Source: Oceanococcus atlanticus
GTDB taxonomy: Bacteria > Pseudomonadota > Gammaproteobacteria > Nevskiales > Oceanococcaceae
Length of the DNA: 64,000 bases
Assembly: GCF_002088235.1 (NCBI RefSeq)
Contig: NZ_AQQV01000002.1
Location: 1 to 64,000, forward strand
Direction of reading: 5' to 3'
Shown: positions 17,135 through 25,499 of the stretch, piece by piece
Position numbering within the stretch: position 1 is the stretch's first letter
Layout: every line of letters starts with the position of its first letter
Notes under the pieces: generated by a model
What the model saw: the letters and a program-made list of their open reading frames with translations, nothing else
Told to the model about the DNA's origin: nothing
The model's database searches: none
Position numbers and translations under genes: made by a program

Positions 17135-17338
17135 GATGTCTGCGCCAGCGACACGCTGTGCCTGATGGACGCGATGAAAATCTTCACCCAATTGAGCCTG
17201 AACAGTTTAAACCGCAAAGACCAGATGTTTTACGATCCCGACGCAAAGTTTCGCGTCGAGCGGGTGATAAATTCCAATGGTGCGCAGGTCTCGCCTGGTG
17301 ATTTGCTATTTATCGTACGCCCCGTACCTGACAAATGA
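17135..17338 (+). pseudogene. C-terminal fragment of a biotin carboxyl carrier (AccB-like) protein
   Basis: Immediately after the IS-B end, a frame of 67 codons encodes DTLCLMDAMKIFTQLSLNSL and ends with GAQVSPGDLLFIVRPVPDK and a stop. MDAMK is the biotin-attachment motif with the lysine that carries biotin. The N-terminal part is missing, so this is a remnant rather than a gene. It is not obviously related to the neighbouring operons, though acetyl-/acyl-CoA carboxylase subunits are common in lipid loci. Confidence 0.7.
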
Positions 17339-17431
17339 GGTAGTGCGCCGCAAGATGCTACAGGCGGAATGTCCGTCGGGCGTCGATACAAGGACGCGGT
17401 TGTCGCCTCAATCAAGAATACTCTGATTCCA

Positions 17432-17560
17432 TCATTGACGGATCGTCTCGTAGCTCACCTCGACTCCATGCACATAAAGCAATCCATCCACCAGCCGTAA
17501 AGACAGCAGATATCGAACGTAAAACAGAGTCGCCCGCCGAATCACGGATTCAGGAAACTT
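17432..17560 (-). mobile_element. Remnant of an IS6-family transposase
   Basis: On the minus strand the frame reads KFPESVIRRATLFYVRYLLS, continues RLVDGLLYVHG, and ends VEVSYETIRQ and a stop. This is the N-terminal region of IS6-family transposases (helix-turn-helix before the DDE domain). No further part is found. It adds to the insertion-sequence debris between the transglutaminase remnant and the beta-oxidation operon. Confidence 0.6.
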
Positions 17561-17622
17561 GAATTATCGGGTGTTAAACCAGCACCCACCCCGCCTAAAA
17601 TTGCTTTGACAGCGTCCCTGCC

Positions 17623-18783
17623 TCATTCAGACGCCAGTGATCGAGCAATAATTTCTTTCATGATTTCGTTGCTGCCGCCATAAATCTTCTGAACTCGGGC
17701 GTCAGCGTACATTTGGGCTATTGGGTACTCCAGCATATAACCGTAACCCCCAAACAGCTGCAAGCATGCGTCGACCACCCTACATTGGTTGTCCGTACAG
17801 GCCAGTTTTGCCATCGATGCTGTTGACGTGTCCAACTCCCCCTTAACGGCTTGCTCGACACATCGATCTACGAAACTTCTTGCCAGGCTGGTATGAGTAT
17901 GCAGTTCCGCGAGCGTAAATCGGGTATTCTGAAACTCGATCAACTTTTGACCAAATGCCTTGCGCTCCTTCACGTAATCAAGCGTAATCGCTATGGCCTG
18001 TTCGGCCGCAGCCTGTGCTCCCATTGCCAGGATTAATCGCTCATGGGGCAACTGTTGCATCAATTGCATAAAGCCTCGGCCTTCCCGGCCACCGAGTAAG
18101 TTCTCTGCTGGGATACATACGTCCTCGAAAAACAGCTCTGCCGTGTCTTGTCCCTTTTGCCCGATTTTTTCAAGCAAACGTCCACGACGAAAACCTGGCA
18201 GACCGTCAGTTTCCGCCACAAGCAGAGAAATCCCGCGTGAGCCGGGCAGGCTGGCATCAGTCTTGCAAACTATAATCAGCAAACCACAGTGCAAACCATT
18301 GGAGATGAAGGTTTTCGAACCGTTAACGATGTAATTGTCACCGTCGAGTCGGGCCGTGCTTCGTATGGACTGCAGATCCGACCCTGTTCCAGGCTCGGTC
18401 ATTGCAATCGCTCCGACCATATCGCCAGACGCCAATTTGGGCAGCCAACGTTTCTTCTGATCCTCTGTTCCACATGCCAGAACATAGTGCACGACTATTT
18501 CGTGGACACCTTTCGCCCACGCGGTATTCCCAGCATACGATTGCTCCTCAAGAATAATGGCGTCGTGGCGAAAGTCTCCTCCTGCCCCGCCATAAGCCTC
18601 GGGGACTGCCGGACACAGAAGTCCTAAGGCACCCGCTTTTGTCCACAGCTCACGATCAACGGATTGCTGCTGTGCCCAGCGTTTCTCGTGCGGCGAAATA
18701 TCTTCTGCAACGAAGCGGCGAACGTTGTCCCGAAAAACTTCAAGCTCACTGCTCATCCATGGTCTTTTGATATGCATACTCAT
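17623..18783 (-). CDS. Acyl-CoA dehydrogenase, long-chain type
   Basis: The 386-residue flavoprotein would introduce the alpha-beta double bond in acyl-CoA. Visible are AMTEPGTGSDLQSI (FAD/substrate), GSKTFISNG, KAFGQKLIEFQ and the C-terminal KIYGGSNEIMKEIIARSL. In that last motif a Gly replaces the Glu used by medium-chain enzymes. Instead LPHERL near residue 250 carries a Glu at the helix-G position used as base by long-chain and isovaleryl-CoA dehydrogenases. It is the last gene of the five-gene thiolase operon, 3 bases after the SDR gene. Confidence 0.88.
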   Translation of the reverse strand: MSMHIKRPWMSSELEVFRDNVRRFVAEDISPHEKRWAQQQSVDRELWTKAGALGLLCPAVPEAYGGAGGDFRHDAIILEEQSYAGNTAWAKGVHEIVVHYVLACGTEDQKKRWLPKLASGDMVGAIAMTEPGTGSDLQSIRSTARLDGDNYIVNGSKTFISNGLHCGLLIIVCKTDASLPGSRGISLLVAETDGLPGFRRGRLLEKIGQKGQDTAELFFEDVCIPAENLLGGREGRGFMQLMQQLPHERLILAMGAQAAAEQAIAITLDYVKERKAFGQKLIEFQNTRFTLAELHTHTSLARSFVDRCVEQAVKGELDTSTASMAKLACTDNQCRVVDACLQLFGGYGYMLEYPIAQMYADARVQKIYGGSNEIMKEIIARSLASE

Positions 18784-18786
18784 GCC

Positions 18787-19611
18787 TTACATTGAGAATC
18801 CGCCGCCACATACCAGCGTTTGACCGCTTACGTAGTTCGACTCAGGCTGACAGAAGAGATACACGGCTCCAGCGGCTTCCTCGGGTGTGCCTCCACGACC
18901 GAGCGGGATGCTTGCTTCCATCATTTTTTTTAGTCCAGGATTAACCCCGACCTGAATTTTCTTACCTTCCACATCGATTGATGCATCACCGTCCGCGCTT
19001 GCCTCGGTCAGTCTGGTGTTAATCAGACCAAACGCCACGCAATTAACATTGACCTTGAAGCGCCCCCATTCTTTAGCCATGGCCTTCGTCAGGCCGATCA
19101 CTGCCGCCTTGCCGGCCGAATAATTCGCTTGACCCGCATTTCCACCAGTGCCCGCGATGGAGGAGATATTGACCACCTTACGGAATCTCTCCTGACCATC
19201 TGCCGCTTCTTTTTTTGCTTGAATTCGGATGTATTCGGAGGCCGCGCGCATGATTCGAAACGGAGCGGTCACATGCACGTCAAGAATCGCTTGCCACTGT
19301 TCATCACTCATCTTCTGAATCACGCTATCCCAGGTATAACCAGCGTTATTGACGATAATGTCTAACCCTTGATAATTATCTATTGCCGTTTGAACAAAAC
19401 GGTCGGGGAATGTGGCACCTGTCACGCTACCCGCGCAGGCTACCGCCTGCCCGCCAAGTGAACGAATCTCCTCGACCACTGCGAGCGCCGGAGCCTCGTC
19501 CATATCGTTGATAACCACATTGGCGCCTTCACTTGCAAGCTTCAATGCGATGCTTCGACCTATGCCTCGCCCGGAGCCCGTGACGAGCGCCGTTTGTCCT
19601 TCTAAATTCAC
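18787..19611 (-). CDS. Short-chain dehydrogenase/reductase (FabG-like)
   Basis: The 274-residue NAD(P)-binding oxidoreductase has TGSGRGIG at the N-terminus, NNAG near residue 90, Ser in NISSIAG and YSAGK as catalytic Tyr and Lys. In this operon it probably acts as a 3-hydroxyacyl-CoA dehydrogenase, between the MaoC hydratases and the thiolase. A GTG start with AAGGGA upstream is likely. It has an extended loop (about 195-225) relative to FabG. Confidence 0.85.
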   Translation of the reverse strand: MNLEGQTALVTGSGRGIGRSIALKLASEGANVVINDMDEAPALAVVEEIRSLGGQAVACAGSVTGATFPDRFVQTAIDNYQGLDIIVNNAGYTWDSVIQKMSDEQWQAILDVHVTAPFRIMRAASEYIRIQAKKEAADGQERFRKVVNISSIAGTGGNAGQANYSAGKAAVIGLTKAMAKEWGRFKVNVNCVAFGLINTRLTEASADGDASIDVEGKKIQVGVNPGLKKMMEASIPLGRGGTPEEAAGAVYLFCQPESNYVSGQTLVCGGGFSM

Positions 19612-19622
19612 AATTTAATCCC

Positions 19623-20051
19623 TTATTGAGGTTGCAATATGTAGCTGGCCATTCCTGTCAGCTTGATTTCATCGGCGGCGTTACACACCGAGAGTTCCAA
19701 CTCAATCCGCTTGCGGCCATCGCCCTCGTTTTCTACCGCCGATACGCGTGATCGGCATCGGAGGCTGTCACCAACCTCAGTGATCTTTATAAAGCGCACC
19801 CGGTAACTGCGGAGCTGAAGCTGTGGTGCCCACTGGGTAACTGCGCGTCCCAGGTAGGCCATAACCAACATGCCGTGGGCAAAAACGTCAGGGAATCCCG
19901 CGGCACGAGCAACATCGAGATCAATGTGAACCGGGTTGTGATCACCCGAAGCGCCGGCAAATAGGGCAAGTGTGGTTCGCGTGATTGGTTCTATGGCCAT
20001 TTCTGGCAGCGCCTCTCCGGTAATCCATAGATTGGCTGATTGTGTTGTCAT
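19623..20051 (-). CDS. MaoC-type (R)-enoyl-CoA hydratase, hot-dog fold
   Basis: The 142-residue product has the hydratase-2 motif FAGASGDHNPVH near residues 31-42 with catalytic Asp and His. It overlaps the upstream hot-dog gene by 4 bases, and the two together probably form the heteromeric pair known from other MaoC-N/MaoC couples. It likely hydrates an enoyl-CoA in the chain-shortening route encoded by this operon. Confidence 0.85.
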   Translation of the reverse strand: MTTQSANLWITGEALPEMAIEPITRTTLALFAGASGDHNPVHIDLDVARAAGFPDVFAHGMLVMAYLGRAVTQWAPQLQLRSYRVRFIKITEVGDSLRCRSRVSAVENEGDGRKRIELELSVCNAADEIKLTGMASYILQPQ

Positions 20052-20506
20052 TGATCCGTCCCGTGTGTATGCCTCACCACAATTACACTCGTGTTGTCCT
20101 GAATCGGCTGTCCGTTTTCCCGGGCGATATGGGTCTGCATGTGCATTAACTGCATGTGGCCACCTTTTTTGGTCGCCAAGTCGGTCACTTTGCTCTTAAC
20201 GAGCAGAACATCCCCGGCACAGGCGGTATCGTAATAGTCGAATCGCTGTTCACCATGCAGGATGCTGGTCACAGGAACACCCATCTGCCCAAGCAGCTTG
20301 AACAGGTTTCCGCTCTCCATCTCGGCGGCAAACAAGAACGTCGGCAGGGCGGGAATATCTCTATACCCTTGAACTTTAGCTTCCTCAGCACACCGATATT
20401 CTTTGCGGGTTTCACCGATTACATTCGCGAATAGTTTCAATCTTCCCGCCTCCACCACAAAGCGCTCTGGAGGTAACTCATGGCCGACCCAATGATCTTC
20501 GATCAT
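20048..20506 (-). CDS. MaoC N-terminal-like hydratase partner, hot-dog fold
   Basis: The 152-residue product matches the FAS1-like dehydratase/MaoC_N type (PF13452): GHELPPERFVVEAGRLKLFA, then ALPTFLF, HGEQRFDYYDTACAGDVL and GGHMQLMHMQT. These proteins lack the full catalytic motif and usually act as binding partner of an adjacent MaoC subunit. Here that gene overlaps its end by four bases. Confidence 0.8.
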   Translation of the reverse strand: MIEDHWVGHELPPERFVVEAGRLKLFANVIGETRKEYRCAEEAKVQGYRDIPALPTFLFAAEMESGNLFKLLGQMGVPVTSILHGEQRFDYYDTACAGDVLLVKSKVTDLATKKGGHMQLMHMQTHIARENGQPIQDNTSVIVVRHTHGTDQ

Positions 20507-20507
20507 C

Positions 20508-21692
20508 TCACGCGACCTTTTGATAAATGGTCACGACGCAGGCCCCACCGAGACCGAGGTTGTGCTGAAGAGCCGTCCTAGCGTCGGAGACCTGTCGTTC
20601 ACCCGCTTGCCCACGCAACTGCTGAACCAGTTCCGTGCATTGAGCCAATCCTGTCGCGCCAAGGGGGTGCCCCTTGGAGAGCAGGCCACCGGATGGGTTG
20701 GTAACAACACGACCACCGTAGGTGTTATCACCATCTTCAACGAACTTCTCACCTTCACCAATCGAAGCCAAACCGAGCCCCTCGTAGGTAATCAATTCGT
20801 TAGTCGCGAAGCAATCATGCAGCTCCACAACATCCAGATCCAGAGGCCCAATGCCAGCACCTTCGTAAGCCTGATTGGCGGCAGCGCGGGTCATGTCAGC
20901 CCCGACCAGTGAAATCACGGACCGGCTGTCGAAGGTCGATGGTCTGTCAGTTGTCATCGACTGAGCGACGATTCGAACCTGATGGTTTAACCCGTGGCGT
21001 TTGGCGAAAGACTCGCTGCATAACACTGCAGCCGCCGCACCACACGTGGGGGGACAAGCCATCAACCGGGTCAACGGGCCAATTAGTGAAGGTGAATTCA
21101 TCACCTCCTCTTCAGTAACCTCTTTTTGGAACAAGGCCAGCGGATTTCGTGAAGCGTGGCGACTCGCTTTGGATCGGATTTTCGCAAAGGTTTCCGCCTT
21201 CGTTCCATAGCGTTCCATGTGCTGCATGCCCGCGCCACCGAAGTACCGGATTGCCATCGGAACTTCCGGATATCCGACCAATTCATCGCAAGCCTCATCG
21301 AACGACTCAAATGGCGAAGGTCGGTCATGAAAGTAACTCGCCAACGCACCGGGCTTCATTTGTTCAAATCCAAGCGCAAGAACACATTCCGCAGCTCCCG
21401 TTTCAATCGCTTGTCGAGCCAGGAAGAGCGCTGTCGAGCCAGTGGAGCAGTTGTTGTTGACGTTGATTACAGGTATACCCGTTTTTCCAACGCCGTACAG
21501 TGCGCGTTGGCCACAGGTCGAATCACCATAGACGTAGCCGACGTAGGCCTGCTGAATTCGCTCGTAATCAATGCCGGCATCCCGTAACGCAGCAATGGCC
21601 GCTTTGCGCCCCATCTCGTAATAAGGCTCAGAGTCGCCGGGCTTGGCGAATGGGACCATACCCACGCCACAAACTGCTGTGGAGGTTTTCAT
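20508..21692 (-). CDS. SCP2/SCPx-type thiolase
   Basis: The 394-residue product is a 3-ketoacyl-CoA thiolase of the sterol-carrier/lipid-transfer type. NNNCSTGSTALF carries the nucleophilic Cys near residue 80, ELHDCFATNE the His, and GGLLSKGHPLGATGLAQ the second His region. It is the first gene of the operon with its own promoter and a copy of the ATAG-N5-CTAT dyad. With the hydratases, SDR and acyl-CoA dehydrogenase it completes one beta-oxidation turn. Confidence 0.87.
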   Translation of the reverse strand: MKTSTAVCGVGMVPFAKPGDSEPYYEMGRKAAIAALRDAGIDYERIQQAYVGYVYGDSTCGQRALYGVGKTGIPVINVNNNCSTGSTALFLARQAIETGAAECVLALGFEQMKPGALASYFHDRPSPFESFDEACDELVGYPEVPMAIRYFGGAGMQHMERYGTKAETFAKIRSKASRHASRNPLALFQKEVTEEEVMNSPSLIGPLTRLMACPPTCGAAAAVLCSESFAKRHGLNHQVRIVAQSMTTDRPSTFDSRSVISLVGADMTRAAANQAYEGAGIGPLDLDVVELHDCFATNELITYEGLGLASIGEGEKFVEDGDNTYGGRVVTNPSGGLLSKGHPLGATGLAQCTELVQQLRGQAGERQVSDARTALQHNLGLGGACVVTIYQKVA

Positions 21693-21787
21693 GAAACAAA
21701 GACTCCTGTAGTGATGAGTTCATCGTGATACGGGCGTATTGATGGTAACTGTGCACAACAGTCCCTTATGTCGGCCTCGTGCATTTC

Positions 21788-21817
21788 TGTATAGCATCAC
21801 TATTCACTATATGTCAA
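21788..21817 (-). promoter_or_regulatory. Promoter and dyad of the thiolase operon
   Basis: On the minus strand TTGACA (21817-21812) and TATACA (21793-21788) are 18 bases apart. The dyad ATAG-CATCA-CTAT (21791-21803) overlaps the spacer and the -10 box, and a second ATAGTGA half repeats beside it. This placement fits a regulator that acts at RNA polymerase level, as a MerR protein would. Confidence 0.6.
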
Positions 21818-21828
21818 TGAAGGAATGA

Positions 21829-22677
21829 TTAGAACGCCCCCCTCTGCCGCAACCAACGAATAAGCTGATCAGAACTCCCCGCCCACGGCCAGTGACCTTG
21901 GGATGACTCACAGTAACGCGTGGTCGCTTCACAATTCGACCAGTTCAAGCAACCCGCTGGCCCAAGCCAAGGTTCAACTGCGCAGCCATTGCACATCGCC
22001 AACCAATTGGCGGTATCCCGCCCATAATTCGGAAAATGTTTATCCTTAGCGCCATGCATCACCAGCACGTCGAGAGGCTTCGGACAAGATTTGTCCTCAA
22101 AGGCGTGCGTATCCCAACCAACGCCACTGAGAACGAGTCCATCCCCATTCACGGCGCCAACCGTGCCAAGCGCCAGCGCCAATGACGCTGTAGCGCCATT
22201 CGAGTGCCCCAACCACAGCACCCGATTGGGGTCTACACAGAAATCCAATGCTATTCGCTCGGGCAACATTCGATAACGATGCAATGTCGCCATGCTGAAG
22301 CGACCCGACGCCCCCACGAAGGCCACAACAAATCCGCTGGAAGTTAAAGTCGCGGTTAATCCCGCATGACGCTCGACCAATGCAGCTGACAGCCCGGCGG
22401 GGGGCAATACCACGGCCAAAGGCCAGGGACGGTCGGCAACGTAGTTGTCTGGCACCCGCACTTGGTAAGGTGGAGAATGTACAGAGGATTTATTATCCGA
22501 CACGCTTTCTGTCCAACCAATACAGCCCGGCACCGGCACATTCGCACGCTTGGCCGGCTGGGTGCGAGCCGGCATCGCGTGCAGTTCCGCCCCCCAATGC
22601 AACAGACCAGAGAACCGTAGTACAACCGCCCCAATCACCGCGAACAGCAGGGCGCCTACGAGTTGGTGGCGCAACAC
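21829..22677 (-). CDS. Membrane-anchored esterase, PHB-depolymerase/LpqC-like alpha/beta hydrolase
   Basis: The 282-residue product has an N-terminal hydrophobic segment (signal or anchor, residues 5-25), the nucleophile elbow GHSNGAT, an Asp in HGAKDKHFPN and a His in SSQGHWPW, giving a full catalytic triad. Several cysteines (CIGW, CPKP, MCNGC, GCLNWSNC) suggest disulfides and periplasmic location. It is the last gene of the operon that begins with the outer-membrane protein gene, one base after the crotonase. Substrate unknown; an ester of the hydrocarbon product is conceivable. Confidence 0.72.
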   Translation of the reverse strand: MLRHQLVGALLFAVIGAVVLRFSGLLHWGAELHAMPARTQPAKRANVPVPGCIGWTESVSDNKSSVHSPPYQVRVPDNYVADRPWPLAVVLPPAGLSAALVERHAGLTATLTSSGFVVAFVGASGRFSMATLHRYRMLPERIALDFCVDPNRVLWLGHSNGATASLALALGTVGAVNGDGLVLSGVGWDTHAFEDKSCPKPLDVLVMHGAKDKHFPNYGRDTANWLAMCNGCAVEPWLGPAGCLNWSNCEATTRYCESSQGHWPWAGSSDQLIRWLRQRGAF

Positions 22678-22678
22678 A

Positions 22679-23434
22679 TTAATGCTCTTCCGTTCGTTCC
22701 TGTCGCCGGGCGGAGTTCAATTTCTCCGGATCCCAATATTCAGCGAACTCACGATCAAACGCTGCCTGCTCGTCTACCGGCACACACAGGGCGTCCCCGC
22801 GCAACGCCCGCTTCGCTTCCCAATACGCATGGCGAGGCCAGGCCGACATGCTGGCCGCTTGCCGATGTGCCACCGACAAGGCGTCGTCAACAACCATGTC
22901 AACGAGTCCCAATGCTAGCGCACGTTCAGGCTCATGGATGGCCGCTCCCAGAAGAAGCGTTTCCAGCGATGCCGAAGGAACACGATATCGGAGTAATCGC
23001 AGCGCACGCGGTGGATATCGAATACCCAACGCTACGCCAGGCATGCCAATACGAATTTTCGAACCGCGGCTGAGAACTCGCTGATCGCAAGCCTGAGCTA
23101 GCAAACAACCACCAGCAATGGCATGCCCGTTAATCGCCGCCACTGTCGGTGCGGGATGTAAAAACAGGCGCTCAACGAATTCATCCACCAGCGTAATGAC
23201 CTGTCGAGTTTGTTCGACATCTGTAAAGCTTGTGTCGATCCCCGCACTGAACGCGTGACCTGCACCCACGAGCACAATGGGGTCAGATGCCGCCTCCTCT
23301 AACGCTGCATTCATCGACTGCAAATTGTCGTGGCTCAAAATATTGGGTCCGCGCCCTTGGATAAGAATTTCCCGTATCACGACCCGACCTGCGTGGAATG
23401 CCCGAAATACCAGGCGTGACGAGCGAGCAGCCAA
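22679..23434 (-). CDS. Crotonase-superfamily protein
   Basis: The product of about 250 residues has the oxyanion-hole segments GAGHAFSAGID and NGHAIAGGCLLAQACD. At the place of the usual catalytic Glu pair the sequence reads IGMPGVALGIRYPP, where the expected PE is PG. So a plain enoyl-CoA hydratase is doubtful; isomerase, hydrolase or lyase chemistry is possible. The TTG start at 23434 overlaps the StyC-like gene by 58 bases; a later GTG would remove part of the first strand, so I kept the long form. Confidence 0.7.
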   Translation of the reverse strand: MAARSSRLVFRAFHAGRVVIREILIQGRGPNILSHDNLQSMNAALEEAASDPIVLVGAGHAFSAGIDTSFTDVEQTRQVITLVDEFVERLFLHPAPTVAAINGHAIAGGCLLAQACDQRVLSRGSKIRIGMPGVALGIRYPPRALRLLRYRVPSASLETLLLGAAIHEPERALALGLVDMVVDDALSVAHRQAASMSAWPRHAYWEAKRALRGDALCVPVDEQAAFDREFAEYWDPEKLNSARRQERTEEH

Positions 23435-23880
23435 GATTGGATAAACGCTGTGATAACCGCCATCAGGAACAACAGGTACACCACCAAATTTGTTTCACTT
23501 CCGTTACCAGAGAGCCCTCGCACACCCAGAATGGCGGCCAGCACAAAAGCGGTGCTATTCAACCAAGCTGTCGCCTGTACACACAATGCAAACGGAAACC
23601 AGCTTGAATCCGGAAGAGAAATCGCTTTTGCCGCGCTTGCAAAAACCAGTACAACAATGGCATTCATCAGGCTGCCAACATGAGCGCGCCTCCAGGCGTC
23701 AGCATCCCAGTATGAGGCCAGTGTGATGTGCCACGGCAGCGGCCACACTTCTATCTGCCCGATCAAGGCAAAGGTATAGATAAGCCCCGCGAGCAAGCCG
23801 AATGCGAAAAGCGCGCCACCGCTAACAATCAGGCGCGAAAACTCACGTTGCTCACGCAACGCATTCCTCCCAGTCAACAT
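23377..23880 (-). CDS. StyC-like membrane protein, candidate epoxide isomerase
   Basis: The product of 167 residues has four hydrophobic helices (about 17-40, 70-88, 95-117, 128-150), matching the length (169) and topology of styrene-oxide isomerase StyC. The signature WRRAHVGSLMN gives His67 and Asn73, the same spacing as His58 (heme ligand) and Asn64 of StyC in WARAHSGPALN, preceded in both by a segment with GQIEV/GGFEI. I do not see an equivalent of StyC Tyr103. Overlaps with the acyl-CoA ligase upstream and the crotonase downstream point to tight coupling. Similarity is from memory; function is inferred. Confidence 0.55.
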   Translation of the reverse strand: MLTGRNALREQREFSRLIVSGGALFAFGLLAGLIYTFALIGQIEVWPLPWHITLASYWDADAWRRAHVGSLMNAIVVLVFASAAKAISLPDSSWFPFALCVQATAWLNSTAFVLAAILGVRGLSGNGSETNLVVYLLFLMAVITAFIQSWLLARHAWYFGHSTQVGS

Positions 23881-25477
23881 GCTGATAGTCCGCTCGCAAC
23901 GCTTTCTTATCGAACTTGCCGGTGGAGGTCTTTCGAATCTCATCAATGAATATATAGGCTTCAGGCAACATCCATTTTTCCATCTGTTGTAAAAGGTGTT
24001 CATTCAATTGCGCAGCCTCGATTGGGTCACCACTGCGAGTGACCACAATCGCCAGTGGCCTCTCGCCCCAGCGGTCATGCGCCTTGGCAATCACAGCCGC
24101 TTCCAGCACCGCGTCGTGCCCCATAATTTCATTCTCGAGGTGGACCGAAGAAATCCACTCACCTCCAGATTTGATCAAATCCTTCGTTCGATCGCTGATC
24201 CGGATAAAGCCATCTTTCTCAATGCTTGCCACATCTCCGGTACACAAATAGCCGTCTTCCGAAAATTTGTCAGAGGCATCCTCTGCACTGAGATAATCAC
24301 CGGTAATCCATGGGCCTTGAAGCTGAATCTCACCCGTCGCTTCGCCGTCCCACGGCTGAGCGAGCCCGTCATCACCGACGATACGTGCATGAACAAACGG
24401 GGCCAATGCTCCGGCTTTGGCAAGTTGCTTGTATTGCTCATCTTCACTTTTCGCACGGTGCCAGGGCCTGAGCTGAGAAACAGCGGCCAGGGGCGAAGTC
24501 TCGGTCATCCCCCAGCCCTGAATAATGCTGTGCCCAAATTCCTGAAAAACTCTGATCATTGCTTCCGGCACCGCAGATCCCCCGACCAACATCCTCATCG
24601 ATGGCAAGTCCCAATCCCCCGCCCGCTCTTGAAGCAGCTCGGCGATTCGCATCCATATGGTAGGAACACCCGCCGTCACCGTCACGTGCTCCGAGGAAAA
24701 CAAATCCAGAATGCTTTCGCCGTCTAGATGCGGCCCAGGCAGGACAAGTTTTGCGCCGACCAACGCGGCCGAGTACGGCATACCCCAAGCATTTGCATGA
24801 AACATGGGCACCACAGGCAGCGCCACATCGTTACAGGAAAGTCCAATACAGTCCGGCAACGCGGATACCATGGCATGCAGACAGCTCGAGCGGTGAGAGT
24901 AGACCACTCCCTTTGGGCGACCTGTGGTTCCAGATGTATAACAAAGACCACATGGCGAATTTTCGTCCAATAGAGGAAATTCCCGCGTTTCCTTAACCGC
25001 TGTCAAGAAGCTCTCATATTCTTCCATGCCCTCTGGCACTTCATCATCAGTGAGACGCACCACGAAGATTCTTTCGAAATTGACAGAATCCGCAAAAGCA
25101 TTGAATAGAGGCAACAGCACGTCGTCAATAATCAGAAACCGATCTTGTGCGTGATTCACGATCCAGGCGATATCGTCGGGAGGTAACCGCAAGTTCAAGG
25201 TATGGAGAATTCCACCGGCACGCGGTATTCCAAAGTACGCCTCAAGATGCTCACAGTGATTCCAGCACAATGTCGCCACACGCTCGCCAACCTGCAAGCC
25301 TGCATTCAGCAGTGCCTGGGCCAAAGCCTCGGACCGACGATAAACCTCTCCGTAATTTGAGCGCGCCAAGGAGCGATCTGGTAATCGGCTCACGACTTCA
25401 ACGTCGGAAAACTGGGTACCTGCCCGAACGACAATGTCGTTCAAATTGAGGGGCACGTTCATCATGGTAGATTTCAT
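23852..25477 (-). CDS. AMP-forming acyl-CoA ligase
   Basis: The 541-residue ligase of the ANL superfamily activates a carboxylic acid to its CoA thioester. It has the P-loop-like YTSGTTGRPKGV near residue 180, GWGMTETSP near 325, TGDVASIEKDGFIRISDRTKD, and the catalytic Lys in KTSTGKFDKK near the C-terminus. The sequence is of the medium-chain AlkK type. AAGGAA precedes the ATG. It lies 22 bases after the GMC dehydrogenase gene and overlaps the StyC-like gene by 29 bases. Confidence 0.87.
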   Translation of the reverse strand: MKSTMMNVPLNLNDIVVRAGTQFSDVEVVSRLPDRSLARSNYGEVYRRSEALAQALLNAGLQVGERVATLCWNHCEHLEAYFGIPRAGGILHTLNLRLPPDDIAWIVNHAQDRFLIIDDVLLPLFNAFADSVNFERIFVVRLTDDEVPEGMEEYESFLTAVKETREFPLLDENSPCGLCYTSGTTGRPKGVVYSHRSSCLHAMVSALPDCIGLSCNDVALPVVPMFHANAWGMPYSAALVGAKLVLPGPHLDGESILDLFSSEHVTVTAGVPTIWMRIAELLQERAGDWDLPSMRMLVGGSAVPEAMIRVFQEFGHSIIQGWGMTETSPLAAVSQLRPWHRAKSEDEQYKQLAKAGALAPFVHARIVGDDGLAQPWDGEATGEIQLQGPWITGDYLSAEDASDKFSEDGYLCTGDVASIEKDGFIRISDRTKDLIKSGGEWISSVHLENEIMGHDAVLEAAVIAKAHDRWGERPLAIVVTRSGDPIEAAQLNEHLLQQMEKWMLPEAYIFIDEIRKTSTGKFDKKALRADYQHVDWEECVA

Positions 25478-25499
25478 AATCTTTTCCTTCTAGCGTGGA

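Noticed and set aside
17230-17415. Short minus-strand open frame as a gene
   Set aside because: It overlaps the biotin carboxyl carrier remnant in the other direction and has no motif.
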